Shown here: positions 8,006 to 22,400 of the stretch, piece after piece
How the letters are laid out: each line of letters starts with the position of its first letter
Position numbering within the stretch: the stretch's first letter is position 1
Source: Tillus elongatus
Taxonomy: Eukaryota; Arthropoda; Insecta; Coleoptera; Cleridae
Assembly (NCBI GenBank): GCA_964006375.1
Contig: OZ023263.1
Coordinates: forward strand, 131,468,954-131,532,953
Reading direction: 5' to 3'
DNA length: 64,000 nucleotides
Notes under the pieces: model-generated
The model's database searches: none
What the model saw: only the letters and a program-made list of their open reading frames with translations
What the model was told of the DNA's origin: nothing
Translations under genes and position numbers: made by a program

Positions 8006-11000
8006 ATTTGATTTGTATCCATTAACGTCCCTTCATATTATATGAGTTTTATCGAATTCGGCGGACTTTCATTTTTTCGCAATTTTTCCATACTATGTCG
8101 TGTTCTTTTTTGAGCCAAAATTTTTTTGGTCTGAGATTAAGCTCAAATTGTGTCCGCCTATATTTTAAATCTAGTTAAATGTCGGAGTAAAATCAGTTCT
8201 TATGTAACTCAAGAATTTTTCAATTTAGAGAGGTTTGAAGACTGTTCCAAAAAAACAAAAATATTTTTTTACAAAAACTATCACAATTCTAAAACTATTG
8301 CGGATATCGAGTTACAGATTATTTGATTTTTATCCATTAACGTTACTTCATATTATATATGAGTTTTATCGAATATGGCGGACTTTCATTTAATTTTGGT
8401 CTGAGATTAAGCTCAAATTGTGTTTGAACGTACTTTAAACTTAGTTAAATGTCGGAATAAAATCAGTTCTTATGTAGCTCAAGAATTTTTCAATTTAGAG
8501 AGGTTGGAAGACTGTCCCAAAAAACTAAAATAATTTTCTACAAAAACTATCACAATTCTAAAACTATTGCGGATATCGAGTTACAGATTATTTGATTTTT
8601 ATCCATTAACGTTACTTCATATTATATATGAGTTTTATCGAATATGGCGGACTTTCATTTTTTCGCAATTTTTCCATAGTCGTGTTCTTTTTTGAGCCAA
8701 AATTTTTTTGGTTTGAGATTAAGCTTAAATTGTGTTTGCACATACTTTAAACTTAGTTAAATGTCGGAATAAAATCAGTTCTTATGTAACTCAAGAATTT
8801 TTCCATTTAGAGAGGTTTGAAGACTGTTCGAAAAAAACAAAAATAATTTTTTACAAAAACTATCACAATTCTAAATCTATTGCGGATATCGAGTTACAGA
8901 TTATTTGATTTTTATCCATTAACGTTACTTCATATTATATATGAGTTTTATCGAATATGGTGGACTTTCATTTTTTCGCAATTTTTCCATTTCGTGTTCT
9001 TTTTTGAGCCAAAATTTTTTTGGTTTGAGATTAAGCTTAAATTGTGTTTGCACATACTTTAAACTTAGTTAAATGTCGGAATAAAATCAGTTCTTATGTA
9101 ACTCAAGAATTTTTCCATTTAGAGAGGTTTGAAGACTGTTCGAAAAAAACAAAAATAATTTTTTACAAAAACTATCACAATTCTAAATCTATTGCGGATA
9201 TCGAGTTACAGATTATTTGATTTTTATCCATTAACGTTACTTCATATTATATATGAGTTTTATCGAATATGGCGGACTTTCATTTTTTCGCAATTTTTCT
9301 ATACTATAGTCGTGTTCTTTTTTGAGCCAAAATTTTTTTGGTTTGAGATTAAGCTCAAATTGTGTTTGCACATACTTTAAACTTAGTTAAATGTCGGAAT
9401 AAAATCAGTTCTTATGTAGCTCAAGAATTTTTCAATTTAGAGAGGTTTGAAAACTGTTCCAAAAAAACAAAAATAATTTTCTATCTATCACAATTCTAAA
9501 ACTATTGCAGATATCGAGTTACAGATTATTTGATTTTTATCCATTAAAGTCCCTTCACATTATATATGAGTTTTATCGAATTCGGCGGACTTTAATTTTT
9601 TCGCAATTTTCCATAAGTCGTGTTCTTTTTTGAGCCAAAATTTTTTTGGTCTGAGATTAAGCTCAAATTGTGTCCGCCCATACTTTAAACTTAGTTAAAT
9701 GTCGGAGTAAAATCAGTTCTTATGTAACTCAAGAATTTTTCAATTTAGAGAGGTTTGAAGACTGTTCGAAAAAAACAAAAATAATTTTTTACAAAAACTA
9801 TCACAATTCTAAAACTATTGCAGATATCGAGTTGCAGATTATTTGATTTTTATCCATTAACGTCCTTTCATATTATATATGAGTTTTATTGAATTTGGCG
9901 GACTTTCATTTTTTCGCAATTTTTCCATACGTGTCGTGTCCTTTTTTGAGCCAAATTTTTTTTGGTCTGAGATTAAGCTCAAATTGTGTCCGCCTAGACT
10001 TTAAACTTAGTTAAATGTCGGAGTAAAATCAATTCTTATGTAACTCAAGAATTTTTAAATTTAGAGAGGTTTGAAAACTGTTCCAAAAAAAAAAAAAATT
10101 TCTATAGAAACTATCAAAATTCTAAAACTATTGCAGATATCGAGTTACAGATTATTTGATTTTTATCCATTAACGTCCCTTCATATTATATATGAGTTTT
10201 ATCGAATTCGGCGGACTTTAATTTTTTCGCAATTTTCCATAAGTCGTGTTCTTTTTTGAGCCAAAATTTTTTTGGTCTGAGATTAAGCTCAAATTGTGTC
10301 CGCCCATACTTTAAACTAAGTTAAATGTCGGAGTAAAATCAGTTCTTATGTAACTCAAGAATTTTTCAATTTAGAGGTTTGAAGACTGTTCGAAAAAAAC
10401 AAAAATAATTTTTTACAAAAACTATCACAATTCTAAAACTAGTGCTGATATCGAGTTACAGATTATTTGATTTTTATCCATTAACGTCCCTTCATATTAT
10501 ATAGGAGTTTTATCGAATTTGGCGGACTTTCATTTTTTCGCAATATTTCCATACTATATAAGTCGTGTTCTTTTTTGAGCCAAATTTTTTTTGGTCTGAG
10601 ATTAAGCTCAAATTGTGTCCGCCTAGACTTTAAACTTAGTTAAATGTCGGAGCAAAATCAGTTCTTATGTAACTCAAGAATTTTTCAATTTAGAGGTTTG
10701 AAGACTGTTCGAAAAAAACAAAAATATTTTTTTACAAAAACTATCACAATTCTAAAACTATTGCAGATATCGAGTTGCAGATTATTTAATTTTTATCCAT
10801 TAACGTCCCTTCATATTATATATGAGTTTTATCGAATTTGGCGGACTTTCATTTTTTCGCAATTTTTCCATACGTCGTGTTCTTTTTTGAGCCAAATTTT
10901 TTTTGGTCTGAGATTAAGCTCAAATTGTGTTTGCACATACTTTAAATCTAGTTAAATGTCGGAATAAAATCAGTTCTTATGTAGCTCAAGAATTTTTCAA

Positions 11001-11340
11001 TTTAGAGAGATTTGAAAACTGTTCCAAAAAAACAAAAATAATTTTCTATAAAAACTATCACAATTCTAAAACTATTGCAGATATCGAGTTACAGATTATT
11101 TGATTTTCATCCATTAAAGTCCCTTCATATTATATATGAGTTTTATCGAATTCGGCGGACTTTCATTTTTTCGCAATTTTTCCATACTATAAGTCGTGTT
11201 CTTTTTTGAGCCAAAATTTTTTTGGTCTGAGATTAAGCTCAAATTGTGTTTGTACATACTTTAAACTTAGTTAAATGTCGGAATAAAATAAGTTCTTGTG
11301 TAGCTCAAGAATTTTTCAATTTAGAGAGGTTTGAAAACTG
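8006..11340 (+). repeat. Satellite block related to 17.19-21.43 kb
   Basis: From 6.86 kb to 9.2 kb the offset to the downstream relative is 9183-9189 bp. At 9510 it becomes 9824, because the downstream copy has two extra monomers (about 636 bp, 18.4-19.1 kb). At 10766 it becomes 10142, from one more extra monomer in 20.3-20.7 kb. Shared private features include a short CTATCTATCAC segment (9481 and 19305), AACGTAC (8427 and 17609) and a GGTGGACTTTC variant. A run of about 15 A residues lies at 10084-10098. Monomers from 8.30 to 9.20 kb are of the TATGGCGG/ACGTTAC subfamily. No gene is present. Confidence 0.88.
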
Positions 11341-13700
11341 TTCCAAAAAAACAAAAATAATTTTCTACAAAAACTATCACAATTCTAAAACTATTGCCGA
11401 TATCGAGTTACCGATTTTTCCATAAGTCGTGTTCTTTTTTGAGCCAAAATTTTTTTGGTCTGAGATGAAGCTCAAATTGTGTCCGCCCATACTTTAAACT
11501 TAGTTAAATGTTGGAGTAAAATCAGTTCTTATGTAACTCAAGAATTTTTCAATTTAGAGAGGTTTGAAGACTGTTCGAAAAAAACAAAAATAATTTTTTA
11601 CAAAAACTATCACAATTCTAAAACTATTGCAGATATCGAGTTACAGATTATTTGATTTTTATCCATTAACGTCCCTTCATATTATATGAGTTTTATCGAA
11701 TTTGGCGGACTTTCATTTTTTCGCAATTTTTCCATATAAGTCGTGTTCTTTTTTGGGCCAAATTTTTTTTGGTCTGAGACTAGGCTCAAATTGTGTCCGC
11801 CTAGACTTTAAACTTAGTTAAATGTCGGAGTAAAATCAGTTCTTATGTAACTCAAGAATTTTTCAATTTAGAGAGGTTTGAAGACTGTTCGAAAAAAACA
11901 AAAATAATTTTTTACAAAAACTATCACAATTCTAAAACTATTGCAGATATCGAGTTACAGATTATTTGATTTTTATCCATTAACGTCCCTTCATATTATA
12001 TGAGTTTTATCGAATTTGGCGGACTTTCATTTTTTCGCAATTTTTCCATATAAGTCGTGTTCTTTTTTGGGCCAAATTTTTTTTGGTCTGAGACTAGGCT
12101 CAAATTGTGTCCGCCTAGACTTTAAACTTTGTTAAATGTCGGAGTAAAATCAGTTCTTATGTAACTCAAGAATTTTTCAATTTAGAGAGGTTTGAAGACT
12201 GTTCGAAAAAAACAAAAATAATTTTTTACAAAAACTATCACAATTCTAAAACTATTGCAGATATCGAGTTGCAGATTATTTGATTTTTATCCATTAACGT
12301 CCCTTCATATTATATATGAGTTTTATCGAATTTGGCGGACTTTCATTTTTTCGCAATTTTTCCATACTTGTCGTGTTCTTTTTTGAGCCAAATTTTTTTT
12401 GGTCTAAAATTAAGCTCAAATTGTGTTTGCCCATACTTTAAATCTAGTTAAATGTCGGAGTAAAATCAGTTCTTATGGTACTCAAAAATTTTTCAATTTA
12501 GAGAGGTTTGAAAGCTGTTCGAAAAAAAATATATTTTTTTACAAAAACCATCACAATTCTAAAACTATTGCCGATATCGAGTTACAAGTTATTTGATTTT
12601 TATCCAATAACGTTACTTCATATTATATATGAGTTTTATCGAATATGGCGGACTTTCATTTTTTCGCAATTTTTTTGAGCCAAAATTTTTTCGGTCTGAG
12701 ATTAAGCTCAAATTGTGTCCGCCTAGACTTTAAACTTAGTTAAATGTCGGAGTAAAATCAGTTCTTATGGTACTCAAAAATTTTTCAATTTAGAGAGGTT
12801 TGAAGGCTGTTCGAAAAAAACAAAAATATTTTTTTACAAAAACTATCACAATTCTAAAACTATTGCCGATATCGAGTTACAAGTTATTTGATTTTTATCC
12901 ATTAACGTTACTTCATATTATATATGAGTTTTATCGAATATGGCGGACTTTCATTTAATTTTAGTCTGAGATTAAGCTCAAATTGTGTTTGCACATACTT
13001 TAAACTTAGTTAAATGTCGGAGTAAAAGCAGTTCCTATGTAACTCAAGAATTTTTCAATTTAGAGAGGTTTGAAGGCTGTTCGAAAAAAACAAAAATATT
13101 TTTTTACAAAAACTATCACAATTCTAAATCTATTGCGGATATCGAGTTACAGATTATTTGATTTTTATCCAATAACGTTACTTCATATTATATATGAGTT
13201 TTATCGAATATGGCGGACTTTCATTTTTTCGCAATTTTTCCATACTATAATAAGTCGTGTTCTTTTTTAAACCAAAATTTTTTTGGTGTGAGATTAAGCT
13301 CAAATTGTGTCCGCCTATACTTTAAACTTAGTTAAATGTCGGAGTAAAATCAGTTCTTATGTAACTCAAGAATTTTTAAATTTAGAGAGGTTTGAAAACT
13401 GTTCCAAAAAAACAAAAATAATTTTCTATAAAAACTATCACAATTCTAAAACTATTGGGGATATCGAGTTACAGATTATTTGATTTTTATCCATTAACGT
13501 TACTTCATATTATATGAGTTTTATCGAATATGGCGGACTTTCATTTTTTCGCAATTTTTCCATACTGTGTTCTTTTTTGGGCCAAAATTTTTTTGGTCTG
13601 AGATTAGGCTCAAATTGTGTCCGCCTAGACTTTAAACTTAGTTAAATGTCGGAGTAAAATCAGTTCTTATGTAACTCAAAATTTTTCAATTTAGAGAGGT
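11340..13700 (+). repeat. Satellite block with GGTACTCAA and GGGCC subfamily monomers
   Basis: Monomer 11399-11631 is again 233 bp with the same internal deletion as 3345-3577, so both descend from one event. Monomers at about 11.75 and 12.06 kb carry TTGGGCC paired with ACTAGGCTC. From 12.45 to about 13.17 kb the block matches 28.45-29.20 kb at an offset of 16032 bp, including the private TTATGGTACTCAAAAATTT variant and a monomer that lost the hinge (CAATTTTTTTGAGCC). No gene is present. Confidence 0.88.
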
Positions 13701-15290
13701 TTGAAGACTGTCCTAAAAAACTAAAATAATTTTCTACAAAAACTATCACAATTCTAAAACTATTGCCGATATCGAGTTACAGGTTATTTGATTTTTATCC
13801 ATTAACGTTACTTCATATTATATATGAGTTTTATCGAATATGGCGGACTTTCATTTCATTTTAGTCTGAGATTAAACTCAAATTGTGTTTGCACATACTT
13901 TAAACTTAGTTAAATGGCGAAATAAAATCAGTTCTTATGTAGCTCAAGAATTTTTCAATTTAGAGAGGTTTGAAGACTGTCCAAAAAAACTAAAATAATT
14001 TTCTACAAAAACTATCACAATTCTAAAACTATTGCAGATATCGAGTTGCAGATTATTTGATTTTTATCCATTAACGTCCCTTCATATTATATATGAGTTT
14101 TATCGAATTTGGCGGACTTTCATTTTTTCGCAATTTTTCCATACTAAGTCGTGTTCATTTTTGAGCCAAATTTTTTTTGGTCTGAGATTAAGCTTAAATT
14201 GTATCCGCCTAGACTTTAAACTTAGTTAAATGTGGGAGTAAAATCAGTTCTTATGTAACTCAAGAATTTTTCAATTTAGAGAGGTTTAAAGACTGTCCCA
14301 AAAAACTAAAATAATTTTCTACAAAAACTATCACAATTTTAAAACTATTGCAGATATCGAGTTACAGATTATTTGATTTTTATCCATTAAAGTCCCTTCA
14401 TATTATATATGAGTTTTATCGAATATGGCGGACTTTCATTTTTTCGAAATTGTTCCATACTATTAAGTCGTGTTCTTTTATGAGCCAAAATTTTTTTGGT
14501 CTGAGATTAAGCTCAAATTGTGTTTGCACATACTTTAAACTTAGTTAAATGTCGGAATAAAATCAGTTCTTATGTAGCTCAAGAATTTTTCAATTTAGAG
14601 AGGTTTGAAGACTGTCCCAAAAAACTAAAATAATTTTTTACAAAAACTATCACAATTCTAAAACTATTGCCGATATCGAGTTACAGATTATTTGATTTTT
14701 ATCCATTAACGTCCCTTCATATTATATATGAGTTTTATCGAATTCGGCGGACTTTCATTTTTTCACAATTTTTCCATATCTTTTTTGAGCCAAAATTTTT
14801 TTGTTTTGAGATGAAGCTCAAATTGTGTCCGCCCATACTTTAAACTTAGTTAAATGTCGGAGTAAAATCAGTTCTTATGTAACTCAAGAATTTTTCAATT
14901 TAGAGAGGTTTGAAGACTGTTCGAAAAAAACAAAAATAATTTTTTACAAAAACTATCACAATTCTAAAACTATTGCAGATATCGAGTTGCAGATTATTTG
15001 ATTTTTATCCATTAACGCCCCTTCATATTATATATGAGTTTTATCGAATTTGGCGGACTTCCATTTTTTCGCAAATTTTCCATATGTCGTGTTCTTTTTT
15101 TAGGCCAAATTTTTTTTGGTCTGAGATTAAGCTCAAATTGTGTTTGCACATACTTTAAATATAGTTAAATGTCGGAATAAAATCAGTTCTTATGTAGCTC
15201 AAGAATTTTTCAATTTAGAGAGGTTTGAAAACTGTTTCCAAAAAAACCAAAAAAATTTTCTATAAAAACTATCACAATTCTAAAACTATT
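13701..15290 (+). repeat. Satellite block, relative of 21.44-23.03 and 25.44-27.04 kb
   Basis: The offset to the downstream copy is 7735 bp throughout. Shared private markers are TTTCATTTCATTTTAGTC at 13851, AAATGGCGAAATAAAATC at 13912, GTGTTCATTTTTGAGCC near 14152 and a monomer whose hinge is reduced to CCATATCTTTTTTGAGCC (14773). Point differences exist (for example TTATGAGCC here at 14478 against TTTTGAGCC downstream), so this copy is older than the tandem 4005-bp pair. Confidence 0.88.
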
Positions 15291-16060
15291 GCAGATATCG
15301 AGTTACAGATTATTTGATTTTTATCCATTAAAGTCCCTTCATATTATGAGTTTTATCGAATTCGGCGAACTTTCATTTTTTGCAATTTTTCCATAAGTCG
15401 TGTTCTTTTTTGAGCCAAAATTTTTTTGGTCTGAGATTAAGCTCAAATTGTGTTTGCACATACTTTAAACTTAGTTAAATGTCGGAATAAAATCAGTTCT
15501 TATGTAGCTCAAGAATTTTTCAATTTAGAGAGGTTTGAAAACTGTTCCAAAAAAACAAAAATAATTTTCTATAAAAACTATCACAATTCTAAAACTATTG
15601 CAGATATCGAGTTACAGATTATTTGATTTTTATCCATTAACGTTACTTCATATTATATATGAGTTTTATCGAATATGGCTTACTTTCATTTTTTCGCAAT
15701 TTTTCCATTTTCGTGTTCTTTTTTGAGCCAAAATTTTTTTGGTCTGAGATTAAGCTCAAATTGTGTTTGCACATACTTTAAACTTAGTTAAATGTCGGAA
15801 TAAAATCAGTTCTTATGTAGCTCAAGAATTTTTCGATTTAGAGAGGTTTGAAGACTGTCCCAAAAAACTAAAATAATTTTCTACAAAAACTATCACAATT
15901 CTGAAACTATTGCCGATATCGAGTTACAGATTATTTGATTTTTATCCATTAACGTTACTTCATATTATATGAGTTTTATCGAATATGGCGGACTTTCATT
16001 TTTTCGCAATTTTTCCATACTATGGAGTCGTGTTCTTTTTTGAGCCAAAATTTTTTTGGT
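15291..16060 (+). repeat. Satellite block, junction region
   Basis: About two and a half monomers link the previous block to the 16.06-kb block. The monomer carrying TTTTTCGATTTAGAG, CTGAAACTATTGCCG and CCATACTATGGAGTCG (15.83-16.04 kb) closely matches 27.57-27.78 kb and is related to 5.07-5.27 and 18.93-19.14 kb. No gene or unique sequence is seen. Confidence 0.85.
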
Positions 16061-19000
16061 TTGAGATTAAGCTCAAATTGTGTCCGCCCATACTTTAAAC
16101 TTAGTTAAATGTCGGAGTAAAATCAGTTCTTATGTAACTCAAGAATTTTTCAATTTAGAGAGGTTTGAAGACTGTTCGAAAAAAACAAAAATAATTTTCT
16201 ATAAAAACTATCACAATTCTAAAACTATTGCAGATATCGAGTTACAGATTATTTGATTTGTATCCATTAACGTCCCTTCATATTATATGAGTTTTATCGA
16301 ATTCGGCGGACTTTCATTTTTTCGCAATTTTTCCATACTATGTCGTGTTCTTTTTTGAGCCAAAATTTGTTTGGTCTGAGATTAAGCTCAAATTGTGTCC
16401 GCCCATACTTTAAACTTAGTTAAATGTCGGAGTAAAATCAGTTCTTATGTAACTCAAGAATTTTTCAATTTAGAGAGGTTTGAAGACTGTTCGAAAAAAA
16501 CAAAAATAATTTTTTACAAAAACTATCACAATTCTAAATCTATTGCGGATATCAAGTTACAGATTATTTGATTTTTATCCATTAACGTTACTTCATATTA
16601 TATATGAGTTTTATCGAATATGGCGAACTTTCATTTTTTCGCAAATTTTTCGTCTTCTTTTTTGAGCCAAAATTTTTTGGTCTGAGATTAACCTCAAATT
16701 GTGTCCGCCTAGACTTTAAACTTAGTTAAATGTCGGAGTCAAATCAGTTCTTATGTAGCTCAAGAATTTTTCAGTTTAGAGAGGTTTGAAAACTGTTCCA
16801 AAAAAACAAAAATTATTTTCAATAAAAACTATCACAATTCTAAAACTATTGCAGATATCGAGTTACAGATTATTTGATTTTTATCCATTAACGTCCCTTC
16901 ATATTATATATGAGTTTTATCGAATTCGGCGGACTTTCATTTTTTCGGAATTTTTCCATATTTAAGTCGTGTTCTTTTTTGAGCCAAAATTTTTTTGGTC
17001 TGAGATTAAGCACAAATTGTGTCCGCCCATACTTTAAACTAGTTAAATGTCGGAGTAAAATCAGTTCTTATGTAACTCAAGAATTTTTCAATTTAGAGAC
17101 GTTTGAAGACTGTTCGAAAAAAACAAAAATAATTTTTTACAAAAACTATCACAATTCTAAAACTATTGCAGATATCGAGTTACAGATTATTTGATTTGTA
17201 TCCATTAACGTCCCTTCATATTATATGAGTTTTATCGAATTCGGCGGACTTTCATTTTTTCGCAATTTTTCCATACTATGTCGTGTTCTTTTTTGAGCCA
17301 AAATTTTTTTGGTCTGAGATTAAGCTCAAATTGTGTCCGCCTATATTTTAAATCTAGTTAAATGTCGGAGTAAAATCAGTTCTTATGTAACTCAAGAATT
17401 TTTCAATTTAGAGAGGTTTGAAGACTGTTCCAAAAAAACAAAAATATTTTTTTACAAAAACTATCACAATTCTAAAACTATTGCGGATATCGAGTTACAG
17501 ATTATTTGATTTTTATCCATTAACGTTACTTCATATTATATATGAGTTTTATCGAATATGGCGGACTTTCATTTAATTTTGGTCTGAGATTAAGCTCAAA
17601 TTGTGTTTGAACGTACTTTAAACTTAGTTAAATGTCGGAATAAAATCAGTTCTTATGTAGCTCAAGAATTTTTCAATTTAGAGAGGTTTGAAGACTGTAC
17701 CAAAAAACTAAAATAATTTTCTACAAAAATTATCACAATTCTAAAACTATTGCGGATATCGAGTTACAGATTATTTGATTTTTATCCATTAACGTTACTT
17801 CATATTATATATGAGTTTTATCGAATATGGCGGACTTTCATTTTATCGCAATTTTTCCATACTATAAGTCGTGTTCTTTTTTGAGCCAAAATTTTTTTGG
17901 CTTGAGATTAAGCTTAAATTGTGTTTGCACATACTTTAAACGTAGTTAAATGTCGGAATAAAATCAGTTCTTATGTAACTCAAGAATTTTTCCATTTAGA
18001 GAGGTTTGAAGACTGTTCGAAAAAAACAAAAATAATTTTTTACAAAAACTGACACAATTCTAAATCTATTGCGGATATCGAGTTACAGATTATTTGATTT
18101 TTATCCATTAACGTTACTTCATATTATATATGAGTTTTATCGAATATGGTGGACTTTCATTTTTTCGCAATTTTTCCATTTCGTGTTCTTTTTTGAGCCA
18201 AAATTTTTTGGTTTGAGATTAAGCTTAAATTGTGTTTGCACATACTTTAAACTTAGTTAAATGTCGGAATAAAATCAGTTCTTATGTAACTCAAGAATTT
18301 TTCCATTTAGAGAGGTTTGAAGACTGTTCGAAAAAAACAAAAATAATTTTTTACAAAAACTATCACAATTCTAAATCTATTGCGGATATCGAGTTACAGA
18401 TTATTTGATTTTTATCCATTAAGGTTACTTCATATTATATATGAGTTTTATCGAATATGGCGGACTTTCATTTTTTCGCAATTTTTCAATACTATAAGTC
18501 GTGTTCTTTTTTGGGCCAAAATTTTTTTGGTCTGAGATTAGGCTCAAATTGTGTCCGCCTAGACTTTAAACTTAGTTAAATGTCGGAGTACAATCAGTTC
18601 TTATGTAACTCAAGAATTTCTCAATTTAGAGAGGTTTGAAGACTGTCCCAAAAAACTAAAATAATTTTCTACAAAAACTATCACAATTCTAAAACTATTG
18701 CGGATATCGAGTTACAGGTTATTTGATTTTTATCGATTAACGTTACTTCATATTATATATGAGTTTTATCGAAGATGGCGGACTTTCATTTTTTCGCAAT
18801 TTTTCCATACTATAGTCGTGTTCTTTTTTGAGCCAAAATTTTTTTGGTCTGAGATTAAGCTCAAATTGTGTTTGCACATACTTTAACTTAGTTAAATGTC
18901 GGAATAAAATCAGTTCTTATGTAGCTCAAGAATTTTTCAATTTAGAGAGGTTTGAAGACTGTCCCAAAAAACTAAAATAATTTTCTACAAAAACTATCAC

Positions 19001-19407
19001 AATTCTGAAACTATTGCCGATATCGAGTTACAGATTATTTGATTTTTATCCATTAACGTTACTTCATATTATATATGAGTTTTATCGAATATGGCGGACT
19101 TTCATTTTTTCGCAATTTTTCCATACTATGGAGTCGTGTTCTTTTTTGAGCCAAAATTTTTTTGGTTTGAGATTAAGCTCAAATTGTGTTTGCACATACT
19201 TTAAACTTAGTTAAATGTCGGAATAAAATCAGTTCTTATGTAGCTCAAGAATTTTTCAATTTAGAGAGGTTTGAAAACTGTTCCAAAAAAACAAAAATAA
19301 TTTTCTATCTATCACAATTCTAAAACTATTGCAGATATCGAGTTACAGATTATTTGATTTTTATCCATTAAAGTCCCTTCACATTATATATGAGTTTTAT
19401 CGAATTC
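16061..19407 (+). repeat. Satellite block, relative of 6.86-9.61 kb, with two extra monomers
   Basis: Anchors at 16233, 16548, 16854, 17171, 17486, 17755, 18074 and 18385 match 7049-9197 at an offset of 9183-9189 bp. About 18.46-19.10 kb holds two monomers absent from the relative: one of the GGGCC/TAGGCTC type, and one with the GGAG linker. The relative's retrotransposon-bearing section is not represented; the block starts downstream of it. No gene is present. Confidence 0.88.
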
Positions 19408-22400
19408 GGCGGACTTTAATTTTTTCGCAATTTTCCATAAGTCGTGTTCTTTTTTAAGCCAAAATTTTTTTGGTCTGAGATTAAGCTCAAATTGTGTCCG
19501 CCCATACTTTAAACTTAGTTAAATGTCGGAGTAAAATCAGTTCTTATGTAACTCAAGAATTTTTCCATTTAGAGAGGTTTGAAGACTGTTCGAAAAAAAC
19601 AAAAATAATTTTTTACAAAAACTATCACAATTCTAAAACTATTGCAGATATCGAGTTGCAGATTATTTGATTTTTATCCATTAACGTCCCTTCATATTAT
19701 ATATGAGTTTTATCGAATTTGGCGGACTTGCATTTTTTCGCAATTTTTCCATACGTGTCGTGTCCTTTTTTGAGCCAAATTTTTTTTGGTCTGAGATTAA
19801 GCTCAAATTGTGTCCGCCTAGACTTTAAACTTAGTTAAATGTCGGAGTAAAATCAATTCTTATGTAACTCAAGAATTTTTAAATTTAGAGAGGTTTGAAA
19901 ACTGTTCCAAAAAAACAAAAATAATTTTCTATAGAAACTATCAAAATTCTAAAACTATTGCAGATATCGAGTTACAGATTATTTGATTTTTATCCATTAA
20001 CGTCCCTTCATATTATATATGAGTTTTATCGAATTCGGCGGACTTTAATTTTTTCGCAATTTTCCATAAGTCGTGTTCTTTTTTGAGCCAAAATTTTTTT
20101 GGTCTGAGATTAAGCTCAAATTGTGTCCGCCCATACTTTAAACTAAGTTAAATGTCAGAGTAAAATCAGTTCTTATGTAACTCAAGAATTTTTCAATTTA
20201 GAGGTTTGAAGACTGTTCGAAAAAAACAAAAATAATTTTTTACAAAAACTATCACAATTCTAAAACTAGTGCCGATATCGAGTTACAGATTATTTGATTT
20301 TTATCCATTAACGTCCCTTCATATTATATAGGAGTTTTATCGAATTTGGCGGACTTTCATTTTTTCGCAATTTTTCCATACTATATAAGTCGTGTTCTTT
20401 TTTGAGCCAAATTTTTTTTGGTCTGAGATTAAGCTCAAATTGTGTCCGCCCATACTTTAAACTTAGTTAAATGTCGGAGTAAAATCAGTTCTTATGTAAC
20501 TCAAGAATTTTTCAATTTAGAGGTTTGAAGACTTCGAAAAAAACAAAAATAATTTTTTACAAAAACTATCACAATTCTAAAACTAGTGCTGATATCGAGT
20601 TACAGATTATTTGATTTTTATCCATTATTGTCCCTTCATATTATATAGGAGTTTTATCGAATTTGGCGGACTTTCATTTTTTCGCAATTTTTCCATACTA
20701 TATAAGTCGTGTTCTTTTTTGAGCCAAATTTTTTTGGTCTGAGATTAAGCTCAAATTGTGTCTGCCTAGACTTTAAACTTAGTTAAATGTCGGAGTAAAA
20801 TCAGTTCGTATGTAACTCAAGAATTTTTCAATTTAGAGAGGTTTGAAGACTGTTCGAAAAAAAAAATATTTTTTTACAAAAACTATCACAATTCTAAAAC
20901 TATTGCAGATATCGAGTTGCAGATTATTTAATTTTTATCCATTAACGTCCCTTCATATTATATATGAGTTTTATCGAATTTGGCGGACTTTCATTTTTTC
21001 GCAATTTTTCCATACATGTCGTGTTCTTTTTTAAGCCAAATTTTTTTTGGTCTGAGATTAAGCTCAAATTGTGTTTGCACATACTTTAAATCTAGTTAAA
21101 TTTCGGAATAAAATCAGTTCTTATGTAGCTCAAGAATTTTTCAATTTAGAGAGATTTGAAAACTGTTCCAAAAAAACAAAAATAATTTTCTATAAAAACT
21201 ATCACAATTCTAAAACTATTGCAGATATCGAGTAACAGATTATTTGATTTTCATCCATTAAAGTCCCTTCATATTATATATGAGTTTTATCGAATTCGGC
21301 GGACTTTCATTTTTTCGCAATTTTTCCATACTATAGATTAAGCTCAAATTGTGTTTGTACATACTTTAAACTTAGTTATATGTCGGAATAAAATAAGTTC
21401 TTGTGTAGCTCAAGAATTTTTCAATTTAGAGAGGTTTGAAGACTGCCCCAAAAAACTAAAATAATTTTCTACAAAAACTATCACAATTCTAAAACTATTG
21501 CCGATATCGAGTTACAGGTTATTTGATTTTTATCCATTAACGTTACTTCATATTATATATGAGTTTTATCGAATATGGCGGACTTTCATTTCATTTTAGT
21601 CTGAGATTAAGCTCAAATTGTGTTTGCACATACTTTAAACTTAGTTAAATGGCGAAATAAAATCAGTTCTTATGTAGCTCAAGAATTTTTCAATTTAGAG
21701 AGGTTTGAAGACTGTCCAAAAAAACTAAAATAATTTTCTACAAAAACTATCACAATTCTAAAACTATTGCAGATATCGAGTTGCAGATTATTTGATTTTT
21801 ATCCATTAACGTCCCTTCATATTATATATGAGTTTTATCGAATTTGGCGGACTTTCATTTTTTCGCAATTTTTCCATACTAAGTCGTGTTCATTTTTGAG
21901 CCAAATTTTTTTTGGTCTGAGATTAAGCTTAAATTGTATCCGCCTAGACTTTAAACTTAGTTAAATGTCGGAGTAAAATCAGTTCTTATGTAACTCAAGA
22001 ATTTTTCAATTTGGAGAGGTTTAAAGACTGTCCCAAAAAACTAAAATAATTTTCTACAAAAACTATCACAATTCTAAAACTATTGCAGATATCGAGTTAC
22101 AGATTATTTGATTTTTATCCATTAAAGTCCCTTCATATTATATATGAGTTTTATCGAATATGGCGGACTTTCATTTTTTCGAAATTTTTCCATACTATTA
22201 AGTCGTGTTCTTTTTTGAGCCAAAATTTTTTTGGTCTGAGATTAAGCTCAAATTGTGTTTGCACATACTTTAAACTTAGTTAAATGTCGGAATAAAATCA
22301 GTTCTTATGTAGCTCAAGAATTTTTCAATTTAGAGAGGTTTGAAGACTGTCCCAAAAAACTAAAATAATTTTTTACAAAAACTATCACAATTCTAAAACT

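Noticed and set aside
10084..10098. Run of about 15 A residues as a retroposon poly(A) tail.
   Set aside because: It lies in the normal purine-rich block of the monomer, where GTTCCAAAAAAACAAAAAT is usual; loss of one C and slippage account for it, and no inserted element precedes it.
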